Below are positions 52,580 through 61,781 of a stretch of 64,000 nt of DNA, in pieces; the stretch's first letter is position 1; each line of letters opens with the position of its first letter. Made by a program: the position numbers and the translations under genes. The notes below the pieces were generated by a model that saw only the letters and a list, made by a program, of their open reading frames with translations, had not been told where the DNA came from and ran no database searches. The DNA is from Cesiribacter sp. SM1 (GTDB lineage: Bacteria > Bacteroidota > Bacteroidia > Cytophagales > Cyclobacteriaceae), in NCBI RefSeq assembly GCF_020178975.1, contig NZ_JAHXBU010000044.1, positions 75,051 to 139,050 of the forward strand, given 5' to 3'.

Positions 52580-54583
52580 TTGAAGGAAAATAAGAACGAT
52601 GGGGATAAGTACATTGCAGCAGCGCTCATAGAAGATAGTGCGGAAGATCTCTATGAAAATGCCCCTTGTGGTTATCTTTCCACGCTCCCCAATGGTCTTA
52701 TCGTAAAAATCAACAGTACACTCCTGAAGTGGATTGGCTACGAGCGCCATGAGGTTCTGTTCGAGAAAAAGCTTCAGGATTTTGTTTCTATTGGCGGAAG
52801 AATCTTCTACGAAACCCATCATACTCCTTTGCTTAAGATGCAGGGTTTTGTGAACGAGCTGAACTACGAGCTGCTGCAGAAAAAAGGAGGTTCTCTGCCG
52901 GTTTTACTTAATGCAGTTCAGGTGAAAGATAGTGCGGGAAACCCTGTGCTCAACCGTGCTACCATTTTTAATATCACCGACAGGAAAAAGTATGAGGTGG
53001 AACTCCTGCAGGCCAAAAAACGGGCTGAAGAAGCAGTAAAAGTTAAAGCTGCTTTTCTTTCTACCGTTAGCCATGAGTTTCGTACCCCCATGAATGCAAT
53101 TATTGGTATTGCCAATCTCCTGCAAAGAACTGCGCTAACACCCCAGCAGGCACAATACATCGATGTCCTTAAATTTTCATCAGAGAACCTGCTAAACCTG
53201 ATCAATGACATACTTGACTTCAGTAAAATAGAATCGGGTAAGATTGCGCTCGAAGAAAAAATCTTCAATATCAACCATTTGCTATACAGCATCCTGCATG
53301 GGCTGCAGTTCAAGGCCGAGGAAAAAGGGCTGCAGCTTAATTTACAGCTCGATGACAATATTCCCCCAAACCTGTATGGAGATCCTGTAAAGCTGGGGCA
53401 GGTAGTAACTAACCTTCTTGGCAACGCAATTAAATTTACAGAACAGGGATCTGTAAGCCTGCAGCTGCAACTGCTGGAGCGCAATAAAAATACTGTTGTT
53501 CTGTCAGTGGTGGTGAAAGATACAGGTATTGGAATTTCGGAGGATAAGCAGGAAAAGATCTTTGAGGAGTTTGCCCAGGCGAGCCCGGAAATTGGTATAA
53601 AATATGGTGGAACAGGCTTAGGACTGGCAATTTGCCAGCGCCTGTTACAATTGTTTGGCACTAAGCTTTCTGTTAAAAGCAGCCTGGGTGGCGGATCTGA
53701 ATTCTTTTTTATCCTGCAGTTGCCCATTGGCCGGGAAGCGGCGGCCGAAGACCTGACAGGAAGTAGTGCTCCAGCAGCTAAGCAGGCATTGGATGGCGTA
53801 CGGCTGTTGCTGGCAGAAGATAATGCCATTAATGTAATGGTGGTAACAGAGTACTTAAAGGAATGGGGGGTGCTTTATGATTTGGCATCCGATGGGAATG
53901 AAGCAGTGGCACTTGCCCGCAGAAATACCTACGATATAGTACTGATGGACCTGCAGATGCCTGGCTTAGATGGATATGGCGCAAGTATTGCCATTAGGGC
54001 GCTAAAGGAAAAAGATTGCAGCAAGCTGCCAATCATCGCATTTACAGCCTCGGCAAAATTTGATTTCAAGGAAAGAATAGAGGCTGCAGGAATCACAGGC
54101 CTGTTAAGTAAACCCTTCAAACCTGAAGCACTGTACGCTGCCATAGTGCGGTACGGTGCAAAAAAAACAGGAGCAGAAGCCGGTGGTTTAGTTGCCACTC
54201 CGGTTCCCGAAGCACACCAGCCCCATCAGCATACACAACAGCCCGGGGAGGTAGTATCGCTGCGGCAGTATCAGAGCATAACCCGATCTAACAGTGCCAC
54301 ATTTAAAAAGCTGCTGCTCTTAACAATTAATCATTTTCAGGATTATAAAAAATGCTTTTCTGAAGCCCTGCTAAGCAGAGATGCTGAAAAGATGGGAGAA
54401 CTGGCGCACAAGATAAAAATGTCGCTGCAGTTGCTGGAAGCTAAAGAGCTTGAACATGCTATAAGCATCAGTCGCTCCCTCCTTGTTTCTGCAGATATAA
54501 ACAGGCTCCGGCAGGCAAATGCCCATCTTGTAGAATCTTTTGAACGGGCAATTGCTGCCCTGAAAAAGCACGTTCAGGCCTGA
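52580..54583 (+). CDS. PAS hybrid histidine kinase with receiver and Hpt domains
   Basis: 667 residues, no membrane segment. An RsbP-type PAS domain (about 24-138: APCGYLSTLPNGLIVKIN, GGRIFYETHHTPLL) is followed by HisKA with His165 (STVSHEFRTPMN). A HATPase (N-box NLLGNAIKFT, DTGIGIS, GGTGLGLA) and a receiver with Asp457 (IVLMDLQMPGLDG) follow, and then an Hpt-like end with His610 (ELAHKIKMSL). The start is a TTG two bases after the previous stop, with no in-frame ATG before the PAS domain, so coupling to the RsbQ-like gene is likely. The output is a phosphorelay to an unknown receiver. Confidence 0.9.
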   Translation: MKENKNDGDKYIAAALIEDSAEDLYENAPCGYLSTLPNGLIVKINSTLLKWIGYERHEVLFEKKLQDFVSIGGRIFYETHHTPLLKMQGFVNELNYELLQKKGGSLPVLLNAVQVKDSAGNPVLNRATIFNITDRKKYEVELLQAKKRAEEAVKVKAAFLSTVSHEFRTPMNAIIGIANLLQRTALTPQQAQYIDVLKFSSENLLNLINDILDFSKIESGKIALEEKIFNINHLLYSILHGLQFKAEEKGLQLNLQLDDNIPPNLYGDPVKLGQVVTNLLGNAIKFTEQGSVSLQLQLLERNKNTVVLSVVVKDTGIGISEDKQEKIFEEFAQASPEIGIKYGGTGLGLAICQRLLQLFGTKLSVKSSLGGGSEFFFILQLPIGREAAAEDLTGSSAPAAKQALDGVRLLLAEDNAINVMVVTEYLKEWGVLYDLASDGNEAVALARRNTYDIVLMDLQMPGLDGYGASIAIRALKEKDCSKLPIIAFTASAKFDFKERIEAAGITGLLSKPFKPEALYAAIVRYGAKKTGAEAGGLVATPVPEAHQPHQHTQQPGEVVSLRQYQSITRSNSATFKKLLLLTINHFQDYKKCFSEALLSRDAEKMGELAHKIKMSLQLLEAKELEHAISISRSLLVSADINRLRQANAHLVESFERAIAALKKHVQA

Positions 54584-54840
54584 AGCATAACAGCGCCAGG
54601 CCTTTTTTGGAGTATGCTACAACATGGAAGAGCCCATCATCATCTGTAAGCGCCTCTTGCCGTAACAGCCCCAGAGGCCGCCTGAACTGGTAGTAAACTG
54701 GTAGCCCTGGAGAGTAGTTTAGCACATAATTTTCTTTTTGCCCAACGCTTATAAAACTGTGCAGCCAAACCAGATACCTATCAGCAGCAGGCAGCGCAGC
54801 CGGGCAAAACGCAGGGGAGGAGGGGGTAAGTAGTGGCAGG

Positions 54841-55317
54841 CTAAATATGCACAGAATCCTGCATATGCGTTGTCTTTAGGCGCTGCATGGCTGCAAAAAC
54901 CATAATAAAACCGTAAATCAGGGTTTCCACAAAAGCAATAAAGGCAATAAACACAGGATTGAAATCAATGCTGATGTTGGTAGCCTCGTTGATGGAGGTT
55001 ATAAATTGTTGATTGATCAACCCGTAAACAGCCAGAAACACGGCAAAGATCGCAGATCCTGTCAATACAACAAACATACCCAGGCTTAGTCCTTTCAGGT
55101 AGGTCCAGTGATTAAGGGTGTGGTGTTTAAAATATTGCATGCCCCGGTAGGCAAACAGAAACACAAACACAAGATTAACAAAACGCAGCCATATTTCATC
55201 TTCCCAGCCAAACAGGGCCATCAGCAGAAAAAAGCCGGTATTAGCACCTGCCAGCATAAGTCCGTATTTAATCCCGATTTGTTCAATAGTAATCCGGTGT
55301 CTTTGTACGCTATCCAT
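54841..55317 (-). CDS. DUF4199 membrane protein
   Basis: 158 residues from the ATG at 55317. A Shine-Dalgarno AAGGAGG precedes it and decides the start over an ATG at 55344. Four hydrophobic helices (about 12-33, 40-56, 71-95, 125-147) and the end FIAFVETLIYGFIMVFAAMQRLK fit the DUF4199 family of Bacteroidota membrane proteins, which have no known function. Single gene. Confidence 0.82.
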   Translation of the reverse strand: MDSVQRHRITIEQIGIKYGLMLAGANTGFFLLMALFGWEDEIWLRFVNLVFVFLFAYRGMQYFKHHTLNHWTYLKGLSLGMFVVLTGSAIFAVFLAVYGLINQQFITSINEATNISIDFNPVFIAFIAFVETLIYGFIMVFAAMQRLKTTHMQDSVHI

Positions 55318-55490
55318 GATGCCTCCTTTTTTATTAAGGAACATGGATAGCGCTAAAGTGTTAAGGAAATTTAGAATATAATAGGCTGAAAATGAGTAAA
55401 GTATAGGATTTATGTGATGGCTGCTGGTAGGGCTTAATCCTCAGGGGTTGCTGTTTAATTTTCGGCTCCAAAGTCCTGAACTGTGTAGGG

Positions 55491-56204
55491 TTAAATTCCC
55501 ACAGACTGGCGAGTAGACCATATTTCGTACAGGGGTTCTCCCTTGCTGTTATTGCCGCTGTGATGCCATTTGCCATCGCGTAATTCGTAGTTAAAATCCA
55601 GGCTTGCACCTACGCGTGCGTTGTCTCTGGAAAAAAACTCGATGTTTTCTGTGTACTTGCCATCCCTGGTGGTGTAAGAGCCCCCGCCGGTACCAAAAAA
55701 ATCGCCGGTTTCGCTGTTGTAGGCAATCCACTGAAAGCGGGTGCCCGAAAGGATCTTCATGGTTTTACGTGCTCCCGGAGTCATGGCGTTCATTTTTCCG
55801 CTTTGTTCACGTCCGGTAATCAGCCAGGCTCCTTTTAGTTCACCGGGCGTGCCATTGTCAATTCTTTTCCAGCTTTTGCCACCGGCAACAAGGGTGTTGT
55901 CCTGCAGCTTATAGGCCAATGCTTGCCGCTGCCCTACCAATTCTGGATCTCTGGTGTTAAACTCCCACTGTAAATCTATATTGCCATCTTTGGTGAGTGA
56001 CCATTTACCTCCCTCGGTATTGATGAATTCAGGCGTAGCTGTTTTGTAATAGGTAATGGAAAAATGATCATCTTCTATGATCCAGAGGCCCTGGGTACCG
56101 TCTGGCAAACTAACTTCCCAGGCGCCTGTTAGCTGCTTCGCAGCCGAGGGCTGCACCTGAAGTGCTGGTGTTACCAGTGATAAAAGCAGTATAAGTAGTA
56201 GCAT
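55491..56204 (-). CDS. secreted protein with two lipocalin-like repeats
   Basis: 237 residues. Signal peptide MLLLILLLSLVTPALQVQPSA, then two related halves. Each starts with a L-x-GAW motif (QLTGAWEVSLPDGTQGLWIIED; ELKGAWLITGREQSG) and continues with beta strands, as in lipocalin-like domains. Such proteins are annotated only as membrane or secreted proteins in Bacteroidota. Ligand unknown. Single gene divergent from a hydrolase. Confidence 0.75.
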   Translation of the reverse strand: MLLLILLLSLVTPALQVQPSAAKQLTGAWEVSLPDGTQGLWIIEDDHFSITYYKTATPEFINTEGGKWSLTKDGNIDLQWEFNTRDPELVGQRQALAYKLQDNTLVAGGKSWKRIDNGTPGELKGAWLITGREQSGKMNAMTPGARKTMKILSGTRFQWIAYNSETGDFFGTGGGSYTTRDGKYTENIEFFSRDNARVGASLDFNYELRDGKWHHSGNNSKGEPLYEIWSTRQSVGI

Positions 56205-56311
56205 AAACGTAAGTTTTGAGTGAGACTAACATAACGTGTTATAATAACGTAAAAGTTAATATCCTTGATTGTACAGCCTACGGGTAAGTCTGTTTTTTTT
56301 AATATAATCTA

Positions 56312-57340
56312 ATGAGAAAAGTAGCGCAGATAGTGTTTTACAGCCTGCTGTTTATCTCGATAATATTTGTTTGTTTAGGAGCGCATTACTACGTGCCGGA
56401 TATACCCGTTGAAGCACTTAACAAAAAGTATGGAGTTGAACCTTCTGATTATATTGAAGTAGAGGGGATGCAGGTTCATTACAGGTTTGAGGGGCTGGAG
56501 TCAGATTCGGTGCCCGTGGTACTGATTCATGGCACAGGTTCTTCTTTATTTACCTGGAATGGCTGGACAGAGCAACTAAAGGATGAGCAGGCTATTCTGC
56601 GCTTTGATCTCCCCGGCTTCGGTTTAACAGGCCCTCATCCTACTGGCGATTATAGCATTGAGACCTACCTTGAGTTCCTGCACATCCTGCTGAAGCACTT
56701 AAATATCAAAAAGTGCGTGCTGGCAGGTAATTCCATAGGAGGGGAAATTGCCTGGCGATACACACTAACCTACCCTGAACAGGTTCAGCAGCTGATTTTG
56801 ATTGATGCCGCTGGTTATCCACTGGAAATCGACGAAATACCATTCTCAGATTTACCCATATCATACATGATCATGCGTGTACCTGCGCTTAGAGAATTGA
56901 TGGAGATGATGACCCCGCCGGAGGTGATCAGGGGCAGCCTTGAATTTCTGTATGGCGATAATGAGAAGGTAACAGCTGAGCTTGTTGAATTGTATTTCGA
57001 TATGACCTGCCGCGAGGGAAATCGGGAGGCTCTGACTGAACGGATGGAGAGTATCGCACAACCCTCGCCATGGGAGCAGCTGTCATCCCTTACATTGCCG
57101 GTACTGGTTATCTGGGGAGGTCAGGATAAACTGATACCGCTGCAGCATGGCAAGCGCTTTCATGAAGACCTGCCAAACAGCAGCCTGTTTGTGCTTGACC
57201 AAGCAGGACATATGCCTATGGAAGAATTACCGCAGGAAACGGTAGCAGAGGCAGATAGATTCCTCAAAACCTCCCTGCTTGCAGCACCAGCTGTTTTCCC
57301 GGGGCATATAGGGGTTAGTGAGGGTATGCCTACACGTTAA
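56312..57340 (+). CDS. membrane-anchored alpha/beta hydrolase
   Basis: 342 residues. An N-terminal membrane anchor (about 7-28) precedes the hydrolase fold: oxyanion-type LIHGTGSSLFTW, nucleophile elbow VLAGNSIGGEIAW, an acidic residue in WGGQDKLIPL and the His in DQAGHMPMEELP. It resembles haloalkane-dehalogenase and epoxide-hydrolase-like esterases. The active site faces the periplasm if the anchor is a signal anchor. Substrate unknown. It may be read together with the GH13 gene 120 bases downstream, but there is no overlap. Confidence 0.88.
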   Translation: MRKVAQIVFYSLLFISIIFVCLGAHYYVPDIPVEALNKKYGVEPSDYIEVEGMQVHYRFEGLESDSVPVVLIHGTGSSLFTWNGWTEQLKDEQAILRFDLPGFGLTGPHPTGDYSIETYLEFLHILLKHLNIKKCVLAGNSIGGEIAWRYTLTYPEQVQQLILIDAAGYPLEIDEIPFSDLPISYMIMRVPALRELMEMMTPPEVIRGSLEFLYGDNEKVTAELVELYFDMTCREGNREALTERMESIAQPSPWEQLSSLTLPVLVIWGGQDKLIPLQHGKRFHEDLPNSSLFVLDQAGHMPMEELPQETVAEADRFLKTSLLAAPAVFPGHIGVSEGMPTR

Positions 57341-57463
57341 GGATCTTACTGCTGTGTTGATCACGAGGGTATTCTACCCGATTTGGACATTGCTGTTAGC
57401 TGCAGGCGTATAAACAGCAAGCTGCATTTTGGTGTTTGGTAATTTAATATTAACAGGCACACA

Positions 57464-59071
57464 ATGGCAAAGGCAACACAGGATCTATGGTGGAAATCAG
57501 GCATTATTTATGAGGTCTATGCACGTTCCTTCCAGGACTCCAATGGCGATGGCATAGGGGATATCCGGGGTTTAATTCAGCGGCTGGATTACCTGCAGTG
57601 GCTGGGAGTAAACGCTGTATGGCTAACGCCCGTTTACCCATCGCCCATGAAAGACCTGGGCTATGATATTTCTGACTACACCGGCATAGATCCTGTGTTT
57701 GGAAAACTGAATGATTTTGAGGAACTGTTAAATGAAGTGCACAGCCGTGGCATGAAGCTGGTTGTAGATTTTATTCCAAACCACTCCTCCGATCATCATC
57801 CCTGGTTTCAGGAGTCGCGCTCCTCAAAAGATAACCCAAAGCGCAACTGGTATATCTGGAAAGATGCAGGGCCGGATGGCGCAGAACCTAACAACTGGCT
57901 TAGCGTGCTGGGCGGACCAGCCTGGGCGTGGGATAAGCATACCGGGCAGTATTATTACCATACCTTTCTGAAAGAACAGCCAGAGCTGAACCTTAGAAAT
58001 CCCGACGTGCTGAAGGCAATGCTGGAAGCCATGCGCTTCTGGCTCGATAAGGGCGTAGACGGTTTCCGGGTAGATGTAATGTGGTACCTGATCAAAGATG
58101 AAAAATTCAGGGATAATCCCGTTAATCCGGATTACAAGCCCGATATGCCCAGCAGCGAACAGCTGATCCAGGCCTACTCCAGCAACCAGCCCGGGGTGCA
58201 TGATATAGTACGCCAGTTCCGCAAACTGCTGGATGAGTACAGCGAAAAAGTTATGATCGGAGAGCTGTACCTTTCCATCAACAAAATTGTAGACTATTAC
58301 GGGGCCAACAATGGCGGGGCTCATCTGCCGGGCAATCACCAGCTGCTGCTGTTGCCTTGGGAGGTAAAAAAAGTTGCTGCTGCCATCGATAAATACGAAG
58401 CAGCCCTGCCGGATGGGGCATGGCCTAACTGGGTGATCGGAAACCATGACCAGCCCCGCGTGCTCAGCCGCATTGGGAGGGGGCAGGCAAAAGTAGCGGC
58501 CATGCTATTGCTAAGCCTGCGCGGAACACCCATTATGTATTATGGCGATGAGATAGGCATGGAGAATGTAGAAATACCGCGTGAGGAGCAAAAAGACCCG
58601 CAGGGGCTGCTCATGGAAAACAACAAGAGTCGAGATCCGCAGCGTACACCCATGCAGTGGGATGCATCCGAAAATGCAGGTTTTACCACTGGCAAGCCAT
58701 GGCTTCGTCTGCCTAAAAGCTTTGAACAGCAAAATGTTGAGGCTCAAAAGAAAGATCCTCATTCGCTTCTTAATTTCTACAGGCAGTTAATTCAGCTGCG
58801 CCAGAAAGAGCCGGCATTGATGATGGGCGATTACTATCCCGTACTTACAGATGGAAAGCTGCTTGCCTATATCAGAAGAGGGAAGGGCAGTACTTCTTTC
58901 CTGCTTGTTTTAAACATGACAGATAAAGCTGTTGATTTCAAACCAAAAGACAGAGGTATCAGGGGCAGGGTTGTACTCTCCACCAACCGGGATTGGGAAG
59001 AACAGGAGCTAGAAACAGGCAGCCGACTGGAGGCTAACGAAGGTGTGCTTGCCCGCCTAGCAGATACGTGA
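57464..59071 (+). CDS. GH13 alpha-glucosidase (oligo-1,6-glucosidase/trehalose-synthase-like)
   Basis: 535 residues with the GH13 TIM-barrel: substrate-loop DGIGDIRGLI, VDFIPNHSSDHHPWF, the nucleophile Asp204 (GFRVDVMWYL), the acid/base Glu267 (IGELYL) and the stabilising Asp329 (GNHDQPR). No signal peptide, so it should work in the cytoplasm on short alpha-glucans such as maltose, isomaltose or trehalose precursors. The exact linkage preference cannot be read from the sequence. A weak terminator follows. Confidence 0.95.
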   Translation: MAKATQDLWWKSGIIYEVYARSFQDSNGDGIGDIRGLIQRLDYLQWLGVNAVWLTPVYPSPMKDLGYDISDYTGIDPVFGKLNDFEELLNEVHSRGMKLVVDFIPNHSSDHHPWFQESRSSKDNPKRNWYIWKDAGPDGAEPNNWLSVLGGPAWAWDKHTGQYYYHTFLKEQPELNLRNPDVLKAMLEAMRFWLDKGVDGFRVDVMWYLIKDEKFRDNPVNPDYKPDMPSSEQLIQAYSSNQPGVHDIVRQFRKLLDEYSEKVMIGELYLSINKIVDYYGANNGGAHLPGNHQLLLLPWEVKKVAAAIDKYEAALPDGAWPNWVIGNHDQPRVLSRIGRGQAKVAAMLLLSLRGTPIMYYGDEIGMENVEIPREEQKDPQGLLMENNKSRDPQRTPMQWDASENAGFTTGKPWLRLPKSFEQQNVEAQKKDPHSLLNFYRQLIQLRQKEPALMMGDYYPVLTDGKLLAYIRRGKGSTSFLLVLNMTDKAVDFKPKDRGIRGRVVLSTNRDWEEQELETGSRLEANEGVLARLADT

Positions 59072-59089
59072 TCTGATAAAGCACGGCTG

Positions 59090-59109
59090 CACGATTGATC
59101 GTGGTTTTT
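59090..59109 (+). terminator. weak rho-independent terminator
   Basis: CACGA TTGA TCGTG hairpin with a five-pair stem followed by GTTTTT. Short, so it may be only partly effective before the site-2 protease gene. Confidence 0.5.
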
Positions 59110-59183
59110 CCCTGTTTTTGCTAAGCAACAGCACAATGCGAAAGGCAGGTCGCAGTCCGAAATTTTTTAAACAGATAATTTTT

Positions 59184-60293
59184 ATGAAACGGCAGCTCTC
59201 TTTGTACATTGGCCGGTTTGCCGGCATTAAGGTATACATTCACTGGACATTCTGGATCATCCTTGTGTGGGTGTTTTATATGTATTACAACATCAACCAG
59301 GATGCTGGCGAAGGCCTGAAAGGGGTGCTGTTTATACTTGCGCTCTTTGCCTGCGTGGTGCTGCATGAGTATGGCCATGCCCTTACCGCCAGGAAGTATC
59401 ACATCAATACCCGGCGCATTACCCTGTACCCCATTGGCGGTATTGCCAGCCTGGAGGCTATGCCGGAGAAACCGGGGCAGGAGCTGATGGTGGCGGCTGC
59501 AGGCCCCCTTGTAAATGTTGTTATTGCTGCAATCCTGTGGGCGTACCTGCAGTTTAGCGGGCAAATGCCCGATTTTGCCTCTCTTCAGAATGCCGACCCT
59601 GCCGATCTGCAGCAGATCGACCTCCCGTTTGCTTTTAACCTGCTGGTAGCAAATATTATCCTGGTGGTATTTAACCTTATTCCTGCCTTTCCCTTAGATG
59701 GTGGCAGAATGCTAAGGGCATCGCTTGCGTTTGGCATGGACCGCACCAGGGCAACCCGCATTGCAGCCACCATTGGGCAGCTACTGGCAGTTGCCTTTGT
59801 GTTTTTTGGTTTCTTCTTTAATTTCTGGCTGGTGATCATAGGCTTCTTTGTCTACCTGGGTGCCGGATCAGAAGCCAAATACGAAAGCATCAGAACAGGG
59901 CTGTCTGATTACAGGGTGGAAGATGTGGTGATGAGGAAATTCAGCCTGCTGTCGCCGGAAGATACCCTGGATAAGGCAGTGCAGTTGTTGCTGAACAGCC
60001 AGGAGCATGATTTTATAGTGGCCGCTGAAGATAGGGTGGTAGGGGTGCTTACGCGCAAGGAACTGATAAAGGGGTTATCAGAAAATGGTAAAACAGCGCC
60101 TGTATCGCAGGCCATGAGCCAGGATTATATTGTGCTGCACCCCAATATGCCCCTGCAGGAGGTTTACCATAAGATGATGACGGGAGCAAGCACGGTAAAC
60201 CCGGTTATTGAAAATGGCAGGTTTATAGGCATCGTCAACAAAACCAATATCGACGAGCTGCTGATGGTAGACTCCGCCCTTAGGCAATCTTAG
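59184..60293 (+). CDS. site-2-type membrane zinc protease with CBS domains
   Basis: 369 residues from the ATG at 59184. Membrane helices surround the zinc site HEYGH at 61-65 and the downstream NLIPAFPLDGGRML with Asp172. The C-terminal part holds a CBS pair (about 245-360; SPEDTLDKAVQLLLNSQEHDFIV and MPLQEVYHKMMTGASTVNPVIENG). The CBS pair marks the SpoIVFB-like class of site-2 proteases, which sense nucleotides such as ATP, and which cleave membrane-bound precursors. The substrate is unknown. The convergent next gene ends three bases away. Confidence 0.92.
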   Translation: MKRQLSLYIGRFAGIKVYIHWTFWIILVWVFYMYYNINQDAGEGLKGVLFILALFACVVLHEYGHALTARKYHINTRRITLYPIGGIASLEAMPEKPGQELMVAAAGPLVNVVIAAILWAYLQFSGQMPDFASLQNADPADLQQIDLPFAFNLLVANIILVVFNLIPAFPLDGGRMLRASLAFGMDRTRATRIAATIGQLLAVAFVFFGFFFNFWLVIIGFFVYLGAGSEAKYESIRTGLSDYRVEDVVMRKFSLLSPEDTLDKAVQLLLNSQEHDFIVAAEDRVVGVLTRKELIKGLSENGKTAPVSQAMSQDYIVLHPNMPLQEVYHKMMTGASTVNPVIENGRFIGIVNKTNIDELLMVDSALRQS

Positions 60294-60295
60294 TT

Positions 60296-60832
60296 TCAGA
60301 TGGTATACAGGCTTACAGGCTGCAGTACGCTGCCTGCATCTTCATTACAAGTAAGGGGGGTGGTCGGGTAACTATAGTGCAACTGCCCGTTTATGCTGTC
60401 CCTGCCTGTTTTATTCTGATTCAGCAACCATTCCCTGGCCACCTCTGCATCGTTATGGCAGAATACACTGTAGTTGCCATTGCACACTTTCTCAAAGCCC
60501 TGCAGCGATAGTTGTGCGAAGATGTTATCAGAAACTACTACTGCCATATATTTAAGGCCTGCTTTTTTTGCTCTTGGATTCCAGCTTGCAGCATACCAGC
60601 TGTTTGCCTTGTTCCAGGGGCCGGTAATTTTTTTGTTGCAGATCAGCGTTTTCTGTGACTTTGTTTCTTCTATCATGGCCAGGAGTTCTTCTGACCCCTG
60701 TTTTACCATTTCCAGATCGAGGTAGCCATCCCAGCCTACAAAGATGTATTCTTCTTCAGGAATAAAGGTTAAGCTGACAAAGACACTGCCATTAGGGCGT
60801 TTTAAAGTCCTTTCCATCTTTATTTTTGTCAA
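60296..60832 (-). CDS. STAS/SEC14-like domain protein, second copy
   Basis: 178 residues from the ATG at 60832 (a later ATG at 60817 is possible). The fold pattern (FIPEEEYIFVGWDGYLDLEMVKQG, ITGPWNKANSWYAASWNPRAKKAGLKYMAVVVSDNIFAQLS) follows the 12112-12519 protein, with the same W-x-x-AN and VVSDN marks, but it lacks a partner sensor gene. An extra C-terminal tail of about 35 residues (TGRDSINGQLHYSYPTTPL...) has no counterpart in the paralogue. Function unknown. Confidence 0.75.
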   Translation of the reverse strand: MTKIKMERTLKRPNGSVFVSLTFIPEEEYIFVGWDGYLDLEMVKQGSEELLAMIEETKSQKTLICNKKITGPWNKANSWYAASWNPRAKKAGLKYMAVVVSDNIFAQLSLQGFEKVCNGNYSVFCHNDAEVAREWLLNQNKTGRDSINGQLHYSYPTTPLTCNEDAGSVLQPVSLYTI

Positions 60833-61139
60833 AGCAGGATTTTAGAACAAATCAGTGGTTTTAAATAGCGTAAATGGTAGCAATATATTGACAGTTTTGC
60901 TACACAATAAAAGGCCAATAATAAGCTGTTGGTTAGATTGATGGCTTTGTATGCACCGACTTATCGGCGAATAGAAAAGGCTTCACAGACATTTATTAAA
61001 AATATGGTTTATTTTAGTTTATGTCAAACTACCGCATCAAAAAATATGCAGGAATTATCACTAAATTCTGACATGCGATTATTGCTGATTGATGCGGCTG
61101 ATCTAGGGCGCTGGAACAGAATACTGGCAGGAAAGGGCA
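60833..61139. other. intergenic region with an inverted repeat
   Basis: About 310 bases upstream of the STAS/SEC14-like gene. GTAGCAA (60877-60883) and TTGCTAC (60897-60903) form an inverted repeat 45-70 bases upstream of its start codon and could be an operator. An open frame on the plus strand (60929-61159) runs into the cold-shock terminator and shows no coding character. Confidence 0.4.
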
Positions 61140-61168
61140 CAAAAAAAGCCTTGCTGTAAGCAAGGCTT
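61140..61168 (-). terminator. rho-independent terminator
   Basis: AAGCCTTGC / GCAAGGCTT hairpin with a TTTTTTT tract on the minus strand, ending the cold-shock gene. Confidence 0.88.
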
Positions 61169-61193
61169 CTTCAATGATGGCTTATATTTAAAA

Positions 61194-61385
61194 CTAAGCG
61201 CGTTTAACGTTAACCGCGTTTAGTCCTTTTCTTCCTTCCTGAAGGTCAAAAGTTACTTCGTCATTTTCTCTGACCTCGTCAACAAGCTCTGAGATGTGTA
61301 CGAAATACTCCTGATTTGTTCCTGTCTCTTTAATAAAACCGAATCCCTTCTGTTCATTAAAAAATTTTACTGTTCCTGTATTCAT
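61194..61385 (-). CDS. cold-shock protein (CspA family)
   Basis: 63 residues from the ATG at 61385 (an upstream ATG at 61400 would add five residues). Contains the RNA-binding motifs KGFGFI and YFVHIS in their normal places and the closing GLNAVNVKRA. It binds single-stranded RNA or DNA and melts secondary structure, mostly in the cold. It has its own terminator. The family usually carries a long structured leader, which I cannot confirm here. Confidence 0.96.
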   Translation of the reverse strand: MNTGTVKFFNEQKGFGFIKETGTNQEYFVHISELVDEVRENDEVTFDLQEGRKGLNAVNVKRA

Positions 61386-61600
61386 TGGTAATTTGTTCAA
61401 TATACACCTACTACATTTTATGCGGCAGATGCGTTCATTAATTTGTACAAAAATGAATAAAAAGTTTACAATCTCCTATTAAAACCTTCTAAATAGCATA
61501 AATACTTCTAATAGTCTCATTATAAAGTGGAAATGTGCTTAACAAATGTTATTGCTCTTCGGCAGTAGGTGGGTTAGCCGCTTAAGATGAAAAAGAATTT
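61386..61600. other. leader region of the cold-shock gene
   Basis: About 215 bases with no gene. It is the likely site of the cold-shock promoter and 5' leader. No defined element is seen. Confidence 0.4.
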
Positions 61601-61638
61601 AAAAAAAAAAGCCCTGCGGCATTGAATGCTGCAGGGCT
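61601..61638 (-). terminator. rho-independent terminator
   Basis: A 13- to 14-pair stem (AGCCCTGCGGCATT / AATGCTGCAGGGCT, one G-T) with a ten-T tract on the minus strand. It ends the small lysine-rich gene that starts at 61781. Confidence 0.9.
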
Positions 61639-61667
61639 GGTGTATGTATAAATAGCAGGTGGCTAAT

Positions 61668-61781
61668 TTAATCGCGCTTGGCTTTCTTTTTGGCCAGCTT
61701 ATCGGCTTTTTTCTCTTTAAGGCTTTTTGCCGGCTCTTTCTTTTTTTCCTTTATGGAAGATTTTTCCTTTGACTTAGACAT
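61668..61781 (-). CDS. 37-residue lysine-rich basic protein
   Basis: ATG at 61781 to TAA at 61668 on the minus strand. The protein starts MSKSKEKSSIKEKKKEPAKS and ends LAKKKAKRD; about half its residues are Lys or Arg and none are aromatic. A strong terminator lies 30 bases downstream. It has no domain. Short basic proteins of this make-up may bind nucleic acids or simply be spurious, but the terminator and clean start speak for a real gene. Confidence 0.6.
   Translation of the reverse strand: MSKSKEKSSIKEKKKEPAKSLKEKKADKLAKKKAKRD

Noticed and set aside
54468-54725. Minus-strand frame across the end of the kinase gene
   Set aside because: Shadow of the kinase gene; no independent support.
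60929-61159. 76-codon plus-strand open frame
   Set aside because: It runs into the terminator of the opposite cold-shock gene and has no coding character.
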